In this document: piece after piece, positions 25,471-33,490 of the stretch | Layout: the number at the start of each line of letters is the position of its first letter | Numbering within the stretch: position 1 is the first letter of the stretch | NCBI RefSeq assembly: GCF_004362825.1 | Contig: NZ_SNXZ01000008.1 | Span: forward strand, 404,469 to 468,468 | Direction of reading: 5' to 3' | Source of the DNA: Labedaea rhizosphaerae | GTDB taxonomy: Bacteria; Actinomycetota; Actinomycetes; Mycobacteriales; Pseudonocardiaceae | DNA: 64,000 nt | Position numbers and translations under genes: made by a program | Notes under the pieces: model-generated | Databases searched by the model: none | Seen by the model: the letters and a program-made list of their open reading frames with translations, nothing else | What the model was told of the DNA's origin: nothing

Positions 25471-26645
25471 AGCCTGCCAGGTCGGACGGTCTCCGGGGTG
25501 GCGCCGCGCGGATCCGGCGCCCGGTCGCGGACCGCGAGGCCGAGCGCGAGCGCCACCGCGGCGACCACCGCGGCCGGCAGGCCGAGCAGGTCGGCGGGCA
25601 ACCAGTGCTGCACCAGGCCGCCGAGCGCGCCGCCCAGCCCGATGCCCACGTAGATCGCCGACGAGTTGAGACCGAGCACGACCGTGGCGGCCGACGGCGC
25701 CGTCGTCAGCAGCCGGTGTTGTTGCGGCACAACGGGAATACCGGCAGACAGGCCCCACACCAACGCCCAGGGGAGGGCACTCGGCATGCTGCGCACGGCC
25801 AGCGGCGCGACGAGCAACCCCGCGCAGACGACCATCAGGGCACCCACCAGCACGGCCCGGGGCCGGTACCGGTCGGTGAGCCGCCCGGCGAGCAGCGTGC
25901 CCGCCACCGTGCCCGTGCCGCTGACCAGCAGCAGGAGGATCAGCCGCGACGTCGACCCGCCGGTCGCCCCGGTCAACGCGACGGTGGCGTAGGTGAACAG
26001 CGTGTAGAAGGCGGCCATCGTGACCATGCTCGTGGCCACGATGCCGAGCACCGTGCGGTTGCCCATCGGCGCAAGGCGGTCGGCCAGCGTGGTGGCGGGC
26101 AACGTGACCGACGGCAGCCGCAGCCGCACGCCAAGCGCCGCCGTCGCACCCAGGCCGGCGACGGCCCACAGGGTCACCCGCCAGTCCGACGCACCGATCA
26201 GGGTGCCCAGCGGCAGGCCCAGCACGGACGCCACCGACAACCCGCCCATCACCAGGGCGAGAGCGCGCCCGCGCCGCTCGGCCGGGGCGAGGGCGGCGGC
26301 GGTGCTCGACGCCGCCGAATTGATCATGCCGGCGCCCAGTGCGGTGACGGCCCGCGCGGCGAGCACCACCGGGTAGTCCGCGCTGATCGCCGTGATCACG
26401 TTGCCCGCGGTGAACACCGACAACGCGAGCACCAAGGCCGTCCGGCGATCGAAGCCGCTGGTCAACGCGCCGGTGACGGGGGCGCTGAGGGCGAAGCACA
26501 GGGCGAAGACGGTCACGAGCTGCCCGGCGGCGGCGACGCTGACGCCCAGGTCGGCGGCGATGCCGGGCAGCAGGCCCGCGATGACGAACCCGTCGGTGCC
26601 GACGGCGAAGGTGGCCAATGCCAGCGGCCAGAGTCGAACAAGCAT
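25467..26645 (-). CDS. MFS exporter (Cml/sugar-efflux-like)
   Basis: A 392-residue major facilitator with about 12 hydrophobic segments. Motif A after TM2 is recognisable (GALTSGFDRRTAL), and the N-terminus (LALATFAVGTDGFVIAGLLPGIAADLGVS, here split as LALATFAVGTDGF and VIAGLLPGIAADLGVS) is typical of the arabinose-efflux/chloramphenicol group. GGAG lies upstream of ATG 26645. It is divergent from an ArsR regulator with a double inverted repeat between them. Drug or metabolite export is likely; substrate unknown. Confidence 0.9.
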   Translation of the reverse strand: MLVRLWPLALATFAVGTDGFVIAGLLPGIAADLGVSVAAAGQLVTVFALCFALSAPVTGALTSGFDRRTALVLALSVFTAGNVITAISADYPVVLAARAVTALGAGMINSAASSTAAALAPAERRGRALALVMGGLSVASVLGLPLGTLIGASDWRVTLWAVAGLGATAALGVRLRLPSVTLPATTLADRLAPMGNRTVLGIVATSMVTMAAFYTLFTYATVALTGATGGSTSRLILLLLVSGTGTVAGTLLAGRLTDRYRPRAVLVGALMVVCAGLLVAPLAVRSMPSALPWALVWGLSAGIPVVPQQHRLLTTAPSAATVVLGLNSSAIYVGIGLGGALGGLVQHWLPADLLGLPAAVVAAVALALGLAVRDRAPDPRGATPETVRPGRL

Positions 26646-26677
26646 GTCTGCTCCGGTGAGGTTGATGGTTTTGCGTT

Positions 26678-26716
26678 CATCCAACAATAAAGTTGGATGG
26701 ATGTCCAACCATCCAA
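26678..26716. promoter_or_regulatory. ArsR operator: two overlapping inverted repeats
   Basis: CATCCAAC-N6-GTTGGATG (26678-26699) overlaps TTGGATGG-N8-CCATCCAA (26693-26716). They lie between the MFS start (26645) and the ArsR start (26735). Three TTGGATGG-type half sites suggest cooperative binding that represses both directions. Confidence 0.75.
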
Positions 26717-26722
26717 TCGAGG

Positions 26723-26728
26723 TAAGGT
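26723..26728 (+). promoter_or_regulatory. Predicted leaderless promoter of the ArsR gene (-10)
   Basis: TAAGGT lies 6 bases before ATG 26735 and 7 bp after the inverted repeats, so a bound repressor would cover the -35 region. Confidence 0.55.
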
Positions 26729-26734
26729 GGGGGC

Positions 26735-27049
26735 ATGCGCGAGGTGTGGCACCCACCGGCCGACGAGATCACCCTGGCCGGGGTGATGCACGCCCTGTCC
26801 GACCCGGCGCGCCTGCACATCCTCGGCCGGATCGCGCAGGCCGAGGACGGCGAGCCGTGCTCCGACCTCGCCGAGGACATCGCCCTGCACAAGTCGACGG
26901 TGTCGCACCACTACCGGGTGCTGCGCGAGGCGGGCCTGACCCGCACCGAGGTGGATGGCCGGTCCCGGGTGATCCGGCTGCGCCAGGACGACCTGGACAA
27001 GCGGTTCCCCGGCCTGCTGCCCGCGGTCCTGGCGGCGATCGATGTCTGA
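26735..27049 (+). CDS. ArsR-family transcription repressor
   Basis: A 104-residue winged-helix protein: MHALSDPARLHILGRI, SDLAEDIALHKSTVSHHYRVL (recognition helix STVSHHY) and a wing TEVDGRSRVIRL. No cysteine pair of the metal-binding ArsR/SmtB type is visible, so the ligand is probably not a metal. It is divergent from the MFS exporter, which it most likely represses. Its last 8 bp overlap the acetyltransferase gene, which may be co-induced. Confidence 0.9.
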   Translation: MREVWHPPADEITLAGVMHALSDPARLHILGRIAQAEDGEPCSDLAEDIALHKSTVSHHYRVLREAGLTRTEVDGRSRVIRLRQDDLDKRFPGLLPAVLAAIDV

Positions 27050-27866
27050 GTGGGACGTCGAGGGCGTCGAGTTGGACGCCTATTTCAAGCGCATCGGCTA
27101 CGACGGCCCGCGCGAGGCGACCTTGCCGGTGCTCACCGCGCTGCACCGAGCCCACACCGGCACGATCCCGTTCGAGAACCTCGACATCCTGCTCGGCCGG
27201 CCCATCGAGGTCGACGTGCCCGCGCTGCAGGAAAAGCTCGTCGCCAAGCGCCGCGGCGGCTACTGCTTCGAGCACAACATGCTCTTCTCCGCCGTGCTGG
27301 CGACGCTGGGGTTCGAGGTGCGCCGCCTGCTCGGCCGCGTCCGGATGGGCCACGACGAGTACTGGTCCCGTACCCACATGGTGCTCGTGGTCACTGTGGA
27401 CGGACGGGAGTGGTTGGCGGACACGGGTTTCGGCGGCAACGGCTTGCGCGAACCGATCCCGTTCGCCGAAGCCGAGTCCGAACAGGACGGCCGCAAGCTG
27501 AGCCTCGTCCGCCACGGCGATCCACAGTGGATCCTGCGAGTGGGTCGGCCTGCGGGCTGGTTCGACCTGTACGGCTTCGACGAGTTCCCGCAGCACCCGA
27601 TCGACGTGGTGGTGGGCAACCACTACACGTCGACGAGCCCGCGTTCGCCGTTCACCAAGCGGTTCGTGGTGGAACGACAGCAGGACGGCACCTGCCGCAC
27701 ACTCGCGGGGCGCACCTTGATCCTCACCGCCCCGGACGGCACCGTGACCGAACACCCGGTCCCGCTCGATGACATCGGCACCGTCCTGAGCACGGACTAC
27801 GGGATCGAGCTGAGCGCCGAGGGCCTGGCCGCGGTGCGCGCGGCGGCCGAGCGGGTTGGCCGCTGA
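27042..27866 (+). CDS. nat: Arylamine N-acetyltransferase
   Basis: A 274-residue NAT family enzyme that uses a Cys-His-Asp triad to move acetyl from acetyl-CoA to arylamines, hydrazines or related amides. The nucleophile is in RRGGYCFEHN (Cys73), the histidine in RTHMVLVV and the aspartate in ADTGFGG; all are present. The ATG at 27042 lies inside the end of the ArsR gene (8-bp overlap), implying one mRNA. Pairing with an exporter and repressor suggests detoxification, but NAT homologues also act as amide synthases in ansamycin pathways. Confidence 0.92.
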   Translation: MSEWDVEGVELDAYFKRIGYDGPREATLPVLTALHRAHTGTIPFENLDILLGRPIEVDVPALQEKLVAKRRGGYCFEHNMLFSAVLATLGFEVRRLLGRVRMGHDEYWSRTHMVLVVTVDGREWLADTGFGGNGLREPIPFAEAESEQDGRKLSLVRHGDPQWILRVGRPAGWFDLYGFDEFPQHPIDVVVGNHYTSTSPRSPFTKRFVVERQQDGTCRTLAGRTLILTAPDGTVTEHPVPLDDIGTVLSTDYGIELSAEGLAAVRAAAERVGR

Positions 27867-27904
27867 GGGACCGCCTCGGCCGGTCGGCAGACCTCGCCAA
27901 CCTC
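27867..27904. other. Short spacer before the CTAG palindrome array
   Basis: Nothing recognisable between the nat stop and the first palindrome. The following gap up to pepQ (to 28314) holds only the palindrome array and, after 28140, about 160 bp of plain spacer. Confidence 0.5.
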
Positions 27905-28140
27905 CTAGCGCCGCTAGCTTTCCTAGCAGCGCTAGGTTCGGTGTGGCTGTGCGGCTTTTGCAGGGTTGCTAGCACTGCTAGGAGATCTAGCGCTGCTAGC
28001 TTTGTCCCCCGTGGCGGCGATCGACGATTTCTAGCAGTGCTAGGTCTGCTGCGCCGGCGGCTGGCCGCGATTTCTAGCCATGCTAGGTTTTGCTCCCGCG
28101 CGCGACTTGCTAGCGGTGCTAGATTTTCTAGCGGTGCTAG
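27905..28140. repeat. Array of eight 13-bp palindromes CTAGC-N3-GCTAG
   Basis: Perfect copies start at 27905, 27923, 27969, 27987, 28031, 28074, 28110 and 28128. The central three bases vary (GCC, AGC, ACT, GCT, AGT, CAT, GGT, GGT). The pairs 27905/27923, 27969/27987 and 28110/28128 are each exactly 18 bp apart; other gaps are 36-46 bp. CTAG occurs 16 times here although it is a rare tetranucleotide in most bacterial genomes. The array lies between nat and pepQ, both rightward. It may be an operator cluster for a dimeric regulator. Confidence 0.95.
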
Positions 28141-28302
28141 GTTTGGTGCGGCGGATAGTGGACCGAGGGGATCGGCATCAGGGCGGCGTCCTCGACGGGA
28201 GGGGCGAGGCCGTCTCGCTGAGTGGCCAACCCCATCCTGAGCCGCCGAGCCGAAGCCGCTGAACCGATCGGCCGCTGACGAAACCGGGTCGGTAGTCGGG
28301 GT

Positions 28303-28308
28303 TAGGCT
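28303..28308 (+). promoter_or_regulatory. Predicted leaderless promoter of pepQ (-10)
   Basis: TAGGCT, CATCCC, then ATG 28315: a 6-base spacing with no Shine-Dalgarno. It lies 163 bp downstream of the CTAG palindrome array. Confidence 0.55.
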
Positions 28309-28314
28309 CATCCC

Positions 28315-29451
28315 ATGTCGTCCTCGTCTTCCGCGCCCGCACCCGACGCGGGCCTGCTGCGCAGCCGTCTCGACCGGGTCCGTGCGGCCGCCGCCGACGC
28401 CGGCGCGTCCGCCTTGGTGATCACGCCGGGCTCCGACCTGCGGTACCTGCTCGGCGCCGTCGGCAGCTCCTTCGAGCGCCTCACCTGCCTTGTGCTCGGC
28501 CAAGGCGACCCGACCCTCGTCGTGCCCAAGCTCGAAGCGCCCGGCTACGACCACCTCCCGCTCGCCGACCTCGGCGTCCGAGTGGCGACCTGGGCCGACG
28601 GCGAGGACCCGTACGCACTGGCCGCGAGCGCCGCCGGCAACGGCAACACCGTCGCCATCTCCGACTTCACCCCGGCCTTGCACGTGCTCGGCCTGCGTGG
28701 CGCGCTGCCGAACGCGGTCCAGTCGCTCGCCGGCCCGGTGCTGCGTGAGCTGCGGATGCGCAAGGACGCCGCCGAGATCGACTCGCTCGCCGAGGCGGGC
28801 GCCGCGATCGACCGGGTGCACGCGCGGGTGGGCGAGTGGCTGCGCCCCGGCCGCACCGAGGCGGAGGTCGGCGCGGACATCGCCGCCGCAATCGTGGAAG
28901 AGGGGCACGCGGTGGCCGAGTTCGTCATCGTCGGCTCCGGCCCGAACGGCGCGAGCCCGCACCACGCCCTGTCCGACCGCGTGATCGAGCGCGGCGACGT
29001 CGTGGTCGTCGACATCGGCGGCCCGGTCGCCGCGGGCTACTGCTCGGACTCCACCCGCACCTACTCGGTCGGTGCCCCGCGCGACGCCGACGTCAAGGAC
29101 ACCTACGCGGTGCTGCAGGCCGCACAGGCCGCCGCGGTGCAGGCGGTCAAGCCGGGCGTCACCGCGCAGGAGATCGACGCCGCCGCCCGCAAGGTGATCG
29201 CGGACGCGGGCTTCGGCGACTACTTCATCCACCGCACCGGGCACGGCATCGGCCTCGACGTGCACGAGGAGCCGTACATCATGGACGGCAACGCGTTGCC
29301 GCTCGAACCGGGCATGGCGTTCAGCGTCGAGCCGGGCATCTACCAGCCGGGCCGCTGGGGCGCGCGGATCGAGGACATCGTGGTGGTCACCGAGGACGGC
29401 GTCCGGTCGCTGAACAACCGGCCGCACGAGTTGGTCGAGCTCGACGGATGA
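28315..29451 (+). CDS. pepQ: Xaa-Pro dipeptidase (M24 family)
   Basis: A 378-residue pita-bread-fold metallopeptidase that cleaves dipeptides or N-terminal residues before proline. All five metal ligands are visible in order: Asp in VVVDIGG, Asp in YCSDSTRTY, His in HRTGHGIGLDVHEEP, Glu in FSVEPGIY and Glu in ARIEDIVVV. The first 130 residues form the usual creatinase N-terminal domain. The start codon probably belongs to a leaderless transcript. Whether the upstream palindrome array controls it is unknown. Confidence 0.93.
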   Translation: MSSSSSAPAPDAGLLRSRLDRVRAAAADAGASALVITPGSDLRYLLGAVGSSFERLTCLVLGQGDPTLVVPKLEAPGYDHLPLADLGVRVATWADGEDPYALAASAAGNGNTVAISDFTPALHVLGLRGALPNAVQSLAGPVLRELRMRKDAAEIDSLAEAGAAIDRVHARVGEWLRPGRTEAEVGADIAAAIVEEGHAVAEFVIVGSGPNGASPHHALSDRVIERGDVVVVDIGGPVAAGYCSDSTRTYSVGAPRDADVKDTYAVLQAAQAAAVQAVKPGVTAQEIDAAARKVIADAGFGDYFIHRTGHGIGLDVHEEPYIMDGNALPLEPGMAFSVEPGIYQPGRWGARIEDIVVVTEDGVRSLNNRPHELVELDG

Positions 29452-29488
29452 GGCTCCTCGAGCCAAGACCAGGTCGCGGGGCGGACCG

Positions 29489-29950
29489 ATGACCGGTGCC
29501 GCCGGGGATCTCGAGCCGACCGACTCGGCGATCGTGCGTGAGCTCGCGGCCAACGGCCGGTGCAGCTTCACCGACCTCGCCGAGCGGGTCGGCCTGAGCG
29601 TGTCCGCGGTGCACCAGCGGGTGCGCCGGCTCGAGCAGCGCGGCGTGATCCGCGGGTACGGCGCGCGGTTGTCCTGCGAGGCGGTCGGGTTGCCGCTGAC
29701 CGCGTTGATCTCGCTGACCCCGATCGACCCGGCCGCACCCGACGACTACCCGCAGCGGCTCGAGCACATCCCGCAGATCGAGTCGTGCTACTCGGTGGCG
29801 GGCGACGAGTCCTATGTGCTCCTCGTGCGGGTGGGTACGCCGGCGGAGTTGGAGGAGTTGCTGCGCCGCATCCGGGAGTCCGCGAAGGTGTCGACGCGGA
29901 CCACCGTCGTGTTGTCGACCCCTTACGAGGGGCGGGTTCCGGCCCTCTAG
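29489..29950 (+). CDS. Lrp/AsnC-family regulator
   Basis: A 153-residue feast/famine regulator. It has an N-terminal helix-turn-helix (SFTDLAERVGLSVSAVHQRV) and a C-terminal RAM domain that normally binds an amino acid (PQIESCYSVAGDESYVLLVRV). It follows pepQ by 37 bp in the same direction, so it may respond to amino acids released by the peptidase; this is inference only. A TAGGCT overlapping its stop codon could be the -10 element of the next gene. Confidence 0.9.
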   Translation: MTGAAGDLEPTDSAIVRELAANGRCSFTDLAERVGLSVSAVHQRVRRLEQRGVIRGYGARLSCEAVGLPLTALISLTPIDPAAPDDYPQRLEHIPQIESCYSVAGDESYVLLVRVGTPAELEELLRRIRESAKVSTRTTVVLSTPYEGRVPAL

Positions 29951-29982
29951 GCTGTGCGGATCATCCCGAGTTTGGAGTGCGC

Positions 29983-30801
29983 GTGGACGAGCCGATCCGG
30001 GCAAGCAAGGACAACCCGTTCCGTCCGGTCGCGGAGATCGACGAGTCGGTGCCGAGCGTCGCGCGGGTCTACGACTACGCGCTCGGCGGCTCGCACAACT
30101 TCGCGGTCGACCGCGCGCTCGCGGAGCGCGTGTTCAAGGTCGTGCCGGGCTACCGCGACTTCGCCCACGCCAACCGGTCGTTCCTGCGCCGGTCGGTGCT
30201 GTGGTTGCGCGAGCACGGCATCCACCAGTTCATCGACCTCGGCTCCGGCATCCCGACGGTCGGCAACGTCCACGAGATCGCGCCCGACGCCAAGATCGTC
30301 TACGTCGACCGGGACCTGATCGCGGTCACGCACAGCCACATGATCCTGCGCGGGCACGACAACGCGATCGTGTTGCAGGCCGAGGCCAGCGACATCGACG
30401 GCATCCTCGGCCACGAGGACGTGCGCGACCTGCTGGACCTGTCCCAGCCGGTCGGCCTGCTCACCGTCGCGGTGCTGCACTTCATGAGCGACGACGACGA
30501 CCCGGCGGGGGTGCTCGCCGGCTACCACGACGCGCTCGCACCGGGCAGCATGCTGGCCATGTCGCACGCCTCCGGCGACGACCTGAAGCCGGACATGACG
30601 GCGGCGGCGGTGTCCGAGTTCAAGCTGGGCAGTGTGTCGGTGACGCCGCGCACGGCCGACGAGGTCGAGGGGCTGCTCGGCCCGTGGCGCGCGGTCGAGC
30701 CGGGCCTGGTGCGGTTGGACGAGTGGCACCCGGAGGTCGAGCCGCCGGCGCAACGCAAGTCGAGCCACGGGTATGCCGTGGTCGCCGAAAGCACCCGCTA
30801 G
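29983..30801 (+). CDS. SAM-dependent methyltransferase, DUF574 type
   Basis: A 272-residue protein of the actinobacterial DUF574/Methyltransf_19 family, recognisable from PSVARVYDYALGGSHNFAVDR, the HQFIDLGSGIPTVGNVHEI SAM-binding glycine loop and the YVDRDLIAVTHSHMIL strand. Members are very numerous in actinomycetes and often neighbour regulators, but their substrates are mostly unknown. GTG 29983 has GGAG 6-7 bases upstream. A probable promoter TAGGCT at 29948-29953 would give a leader of about 20 bases. Confidence 0.9.
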   Translation: MDEPIRASKDNPFRPVAEIDESVPSVARVYDYALGGSHNFAVDRALAERVFKVVPGYRDFAHANRSFLRRSVLWLREHGIHQFIDLGSGIPTVGNVHEIAPDAKIVYVDRDLIAVTHSHMILRGHDNAIVLQAEASDIDGILGHEDVRDLLDLSQPVGLLTVAVLHFMSDDDDPAGVLAGYHDALAPGSMLAMSHASGDDLKPDMTAAAVSEFKLGSVSVTPRTADEVEGLLGPWRAVEPGLVRLDEWHPEVEPPAQRKSSHGYAVVAESTR

Positions 30802-30818
30802 CGCCCGCTGGCACCTGC

Positions 30819-31544
30819 TCAGTCGCTGGCGTCGTCCACTTCGCCGACCGACACCGACTCCACACCGTCCAGTTCGGACAGTGTGGCCGCCAGGTCCGTC
30901 GGCTGGCCGGGCCCGACCACGCGCAACGACAAGTCGATCAGGTGCTCGTCGGGGTGGCGCCGCTGCGTCGACGCCTCCGCCACCACGTAACCGGCGCCCG
31001 TCGCCCCGGCCAGCACGTCGCGCAGCACGCCCCGCCCGTCGAGGTAGCTCAACCGCAGCACCGTCGAGCGGGGCCGGGTCCGGGTGAACAACTGGATCAG
31101 CGGCGGATAGCCGTACACCACGAGGAAGTGCGCCGCGGTCACGAACACCGCCAGCACCGGCAACCCCGCCGCGCACGCGCACCCGACCGCCGCGGTCACC
31201 CACACGACCGCGGCCGTGGTCAGCCCGCGCACCACGTCGCGGCGCACGAAGATCAGCCCGCCGCCGATGAAGCCGAGCCCGGAGACGATCTGCGCGGCCA
31301 CGCGCGACGGGTCGAGGGTGACGTGCTCGCTCAGCACGTCGGTGAACCCGTACTTGCTGATCAGGAAGAACAGCGCCGACCCGAGTCCGACCAGGGTGTG
31401 GGTGCGCAGCCCGGCGCTCTTCTGCCGGATCTCGCGTTCCAGCCCGATCAGCGACGACAAGACCAGTGCGGCGGCCAGTTCCCCGAGCTGGGCCCAGCCC
31501 TGCCCGGTGGGCTCGCCGAATGCGGCGACGTTCATCGAGACCAT
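30819..31544 (-). CDS. MgtC/SapB-family membrane protein
   Basis: A 241-residue protein with the MgtC hydrophobic domain: GELAAALVLSSLIGLEREIRQKSAGLRTHTLVGLGSALF is diagnostic (GLERE and RTH are the signature), followed by QIVSGLGFIGGGLIFVRRDVVRGLTTAAVVW. The C-terminal 85 residues form a soluble ACT-like domain. MgtC proteins affect magnesium adaptation and membrane potential rather than transporting Mg themselves. The ATG at 31544 shares its A with the stop of the SGNH gene (TAATG), so the two are translated together. Confidence 0.9.
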   Translation of the reverse strand: MVSMNVAAFGEPTGQGWAQLGELAAALVLSSLIGLEREIRQKSAGLRTHTLVGLGSALFFLISKYGFTDVLSEHVTLDPSRVAAQIVSGLGFIGGGLIFVRRDVVRGLTTAAVVWVTAAVGCACAAGLPVLAVFVTAAHFLVVYGYPPLIQLFTRTRPRSTVLRLSYLDGRGVLRDVLAGATGAGYVVAEASTQRRHPDEHLIDLSLRVVGPGQPTDLAATLSELDGVESVSVGEVDDASD

Positions 31545-32605
31545 TATGGACCGGGCGCGGCCACGGGGGCCGCGTGCAGGTCCCCGTCCGGGCCGCTGCG
31601 GCAGCTGGCGGCCGGTTCGACACCGTCGAGGAATTCCCGTTCGCAGCGGCCGATCTGCGCGTGCCCGGCGGCGTTGGGGTGGAACGACTCCTGCAAGGCG
31701 TGCGCCGCGCGCTGATCGGACTGCAAGTCCGTCCACTGCACGGCAAGGCGCCGGAACCACTCCTTCTTCTGGTCGGTGTTCGAGCACGCCTCGTGCCCCA
31801 CGCCGGCCTGCGAGAGGTCCAGGAACCGCACCCCGGCCTGCCGTGCGGCCAGCCGCAGGCCGTCGGTCAGCACCGGCACGGCCTTCGAGTGCACCCACGC
31901 GAGATCCTCGCGGCGCAGCGGGCAGCCGGACAGGTTGCGCAACGGCTCCAACACGTTCACCGCCACCGGCGACGCGTAGGACTGCAGCACCAACTGGTAG
32001 TCGGTGTTCTGGTACCCGGCACCGGCCATCGCGGTGCGGATGTCGCGGATCGCGCGCACGACCTTCGGCACCATCGCGTCGACGCGGCCCTGCCAGACCG
32101 GGCCGACGGTCTGGGCGCAGCCGAGGCGGTTCGGGGTCAGGTAGGACTGGATGCAGTCGTCCAGCACGTGGGAAAACGAAGGGTCGTCGTTCGCGCCGAT
32201 CGCGAGCACGATGGCCACGACACGGTGCGTGGTGGCGAGATCTCGCAACCGCGCGGCCTGTGAGGGCTCCGTGTACTGCTTGGTGTCGCCGAGTTCGACC
32301 TGCCCCGACGGCGCGCCCGAGCACGCCAGGTTGATCGCTTGCGGCGCGGTCGGCAGCTTCACCTGCAGGATCGACGCGTGCGGGGACCGGTGGCACCAGT
32401 CGCCGCCCTTGCCGTTGGTGGCCGGGTCGTAGTCGGCGGCGCCCTCGCCGGACATGGTGGAGTCGCCCATCCCGACCACGACCCGCGGCGCGTTCTCCGG
32501 GGGACCCGGTGGCACCGGCGCCGGGGCGCCCACCACCAGGAACAGCGACAACAGCACGACGACGGCCAGCACCACACCGAGCGCCGACCACCGCAGGATT
32601 CGCAT
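31544..32605 (-). CDS. Membrane-anchored SGNH/GDSL hydrolase
   Basis: A 353-residue secreted or anchored hydrolase. An N-terminal transmembrane helix (residues about 9-28) is followed by a proline-rich linker and the SGNH core: GMGDSTMSGEGAADY (catalytic Ser), a conserved Gly in LACSGAPSG, GANDD (block III Asn) and ESFHPNAAGHAQIG (catalytic Asp region and His). Several cysteines suggest disulfides. It probably acts on lipids or acylated glycans outside the membrane. It is transcribed leftward with the MgtC-like gene; array 3 lies just upstream of its start. Confidence 0.88.
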   Translation of the reverse strand: MRILRWSALGVVLAVVVLLSLFLVVGAPAPVPPGPPENAPRVVVGMGDSTMSGEGAADYDPATNGKGGDWCHRSPHASILQVKLPTAPQAINLACSGAPSGQVELGDTKQYTEPSQAARLRDLATTHRVVAIVLAIGANDDPSFSHVLDDCIQSYLTPNRLGCAQTVGPVWQGRVDAMVPKVVRAIRDIRTAMAGAGYQNTDYQLVLQSYASPVAVNVLEPLRNLSGCPLRREDLAWVHSKAVPVLTDGLRLAARQAGVRFLDLSQAGVGHEACSNTDQKKEWFRRLAVQWTDLQSDQRAAHALQESFHPNAAGHAQIGRCEREFLDGVEPAASCRSGPDGDLHAAPVAAPGP

Positions 32606-32673
32606 CACACGCAGTCTATGTGATCACGATCCCGCCGGTGGCCGCCAAGTCCTGATGCCCATCCCCGCCGAAC

Positions 32674-32835
32674 CCGGGTGTGTCCCACAGTCGCGCGGGG
32701 TGTGTCCCACAGTCGCGTGGGGTGAGTCCCACGGTCGCGCGGGGTGTGTTCCACACCTGGGTTGGCCTGAGTGTGGGACACACCCGACCTAAGTGGGGGA
32801 CACACCCAGCCGGAGTGGGGGACACGCCCGCTGAG
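32674..32835. repeat. 22-bp repeat array 3 (four units + 8-bp centre + three inverted units)
   Basis: Forward units at 32674, 32696, 32718 and 32740; centre 32762-32769; inverted units at 32770, 32792 and 32814. The right edge unit reads GACACGCCC, the C variant, and lies 1 bp from the stop codon of the leftward ABC ATPase gene. The left edge has the common GGGTGTGTCCC. Unit sequence differs slightly from array 2 (CACAGTCGCG tails), so arrays diversify independently. Confidence 0.95.
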
Positions 32836-32836
32836 A

Positions 32837-33490
32837 TCAGGCCGCCACGATCCGACCGCCCGCCAACGCAAGCGTGCGGTCCGCGCGTTCGTGCACCTCG
32901 TCGTGGTGGGTGGCCACCAGCACCGTGGCGCCTTCCTCGGCGGCGTCACGCAGCAGGCGCAGCACCGGGCCGATGCTGTCGTGGTCCAGGTGCGCGGTGG
33001 GCTCGTCGGCCAGCAACACGGCCGGTCCGCCCGACAACGCCCGGGCCAGCGCCGCGCGCTGCTGCTGGCCGTAGGAGATCTCGTTGGGATACCGGTCGCC
33101 GAGGGTGCCGATGCCCAGGCGCCCCAACAGATCCGCGACGCGGTCGGTCACCGCGGCCTCCGACGGGCGCGGCCGGTTCAGCCGCAACGGCAGGGCCACG
33201 TTCTCCGCCACGGTCAGCTCGCCGGCCAGGCCCAACGCCTGCGGCAGCACCGCGCACCGCTGCCACGGCGGCGGCGACACGACCGGCTCTCCGCAGATCA
33301 GCACCGAACCCGAGTCCGGCTGGTCGAACCCGCACAGGATGGAGAACAGCGCGCTCTTGCCGGACCCGGACCGCCCGGAAACGGTCACGAACTCCCCAGG
33401 CGACACCGAGAGGTCGACCCCGCGCAGGACTTCGACCGGGCCGTTGTCGTGCTGGAAGGTGCGGGTCACCCCGCTGGCCGTGACGGTCAT
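32837..33490 (-). CDS. ABC transporter ATPase (permease partner of FtsX-like proteins), second
   Basis: A 217-residue nucleotide-binding domain. Walker A (GRSGSGKSALF), Q-loop (VLPQALGL), Walker B (VLLADEPTAHLD) and the switch histidine (ATHHDEV) are present. The signature motif is altered: ISYGQQQR stands where LSGGQQQR is expected, so one of the two composite ATP sites may be weak. With the intact neighbour at 33.5 kb this suggests an asymmetric ATPase pair. It is the last gene of the four-gene operon; its ATG overlaps the preceding stop by 4 bp. Confidence 0.92.
   Translation of the reverse strand: MTVTASGVTRTFQHDNGPVEVLRGVDLSVSPGEFVTVSGRSGSGKSALFSILCGFDQPDSGSVLICGEPVVSPPPWQRCAVLPQALGLAGELTVAENVALPLRLNRPRPSEAAVTDRVADLLGRLGIGTLGDRYPNEISYGQQQRAALARALSGGPAVLLADEPTAHLDHDSIGPVLRLLRDAAEEGATVLVATHHDEVHERADRTLALAGGRIVAA

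Noticed and set aside
27941..28240. 99-codon frame across the CTAG palindrome array
   Set aside because: It is Arg/Ser/Ala-rich with no domain and no ribosome site; the palindromes, not a protein, are the conserved element.
32605..32673. Promoter or gene in the spacer between the SGNH start and array 3
   Set aside because: The 68 bp show no convincing -10/-35 pair or ribosome site beyond that of the SGNH gene.
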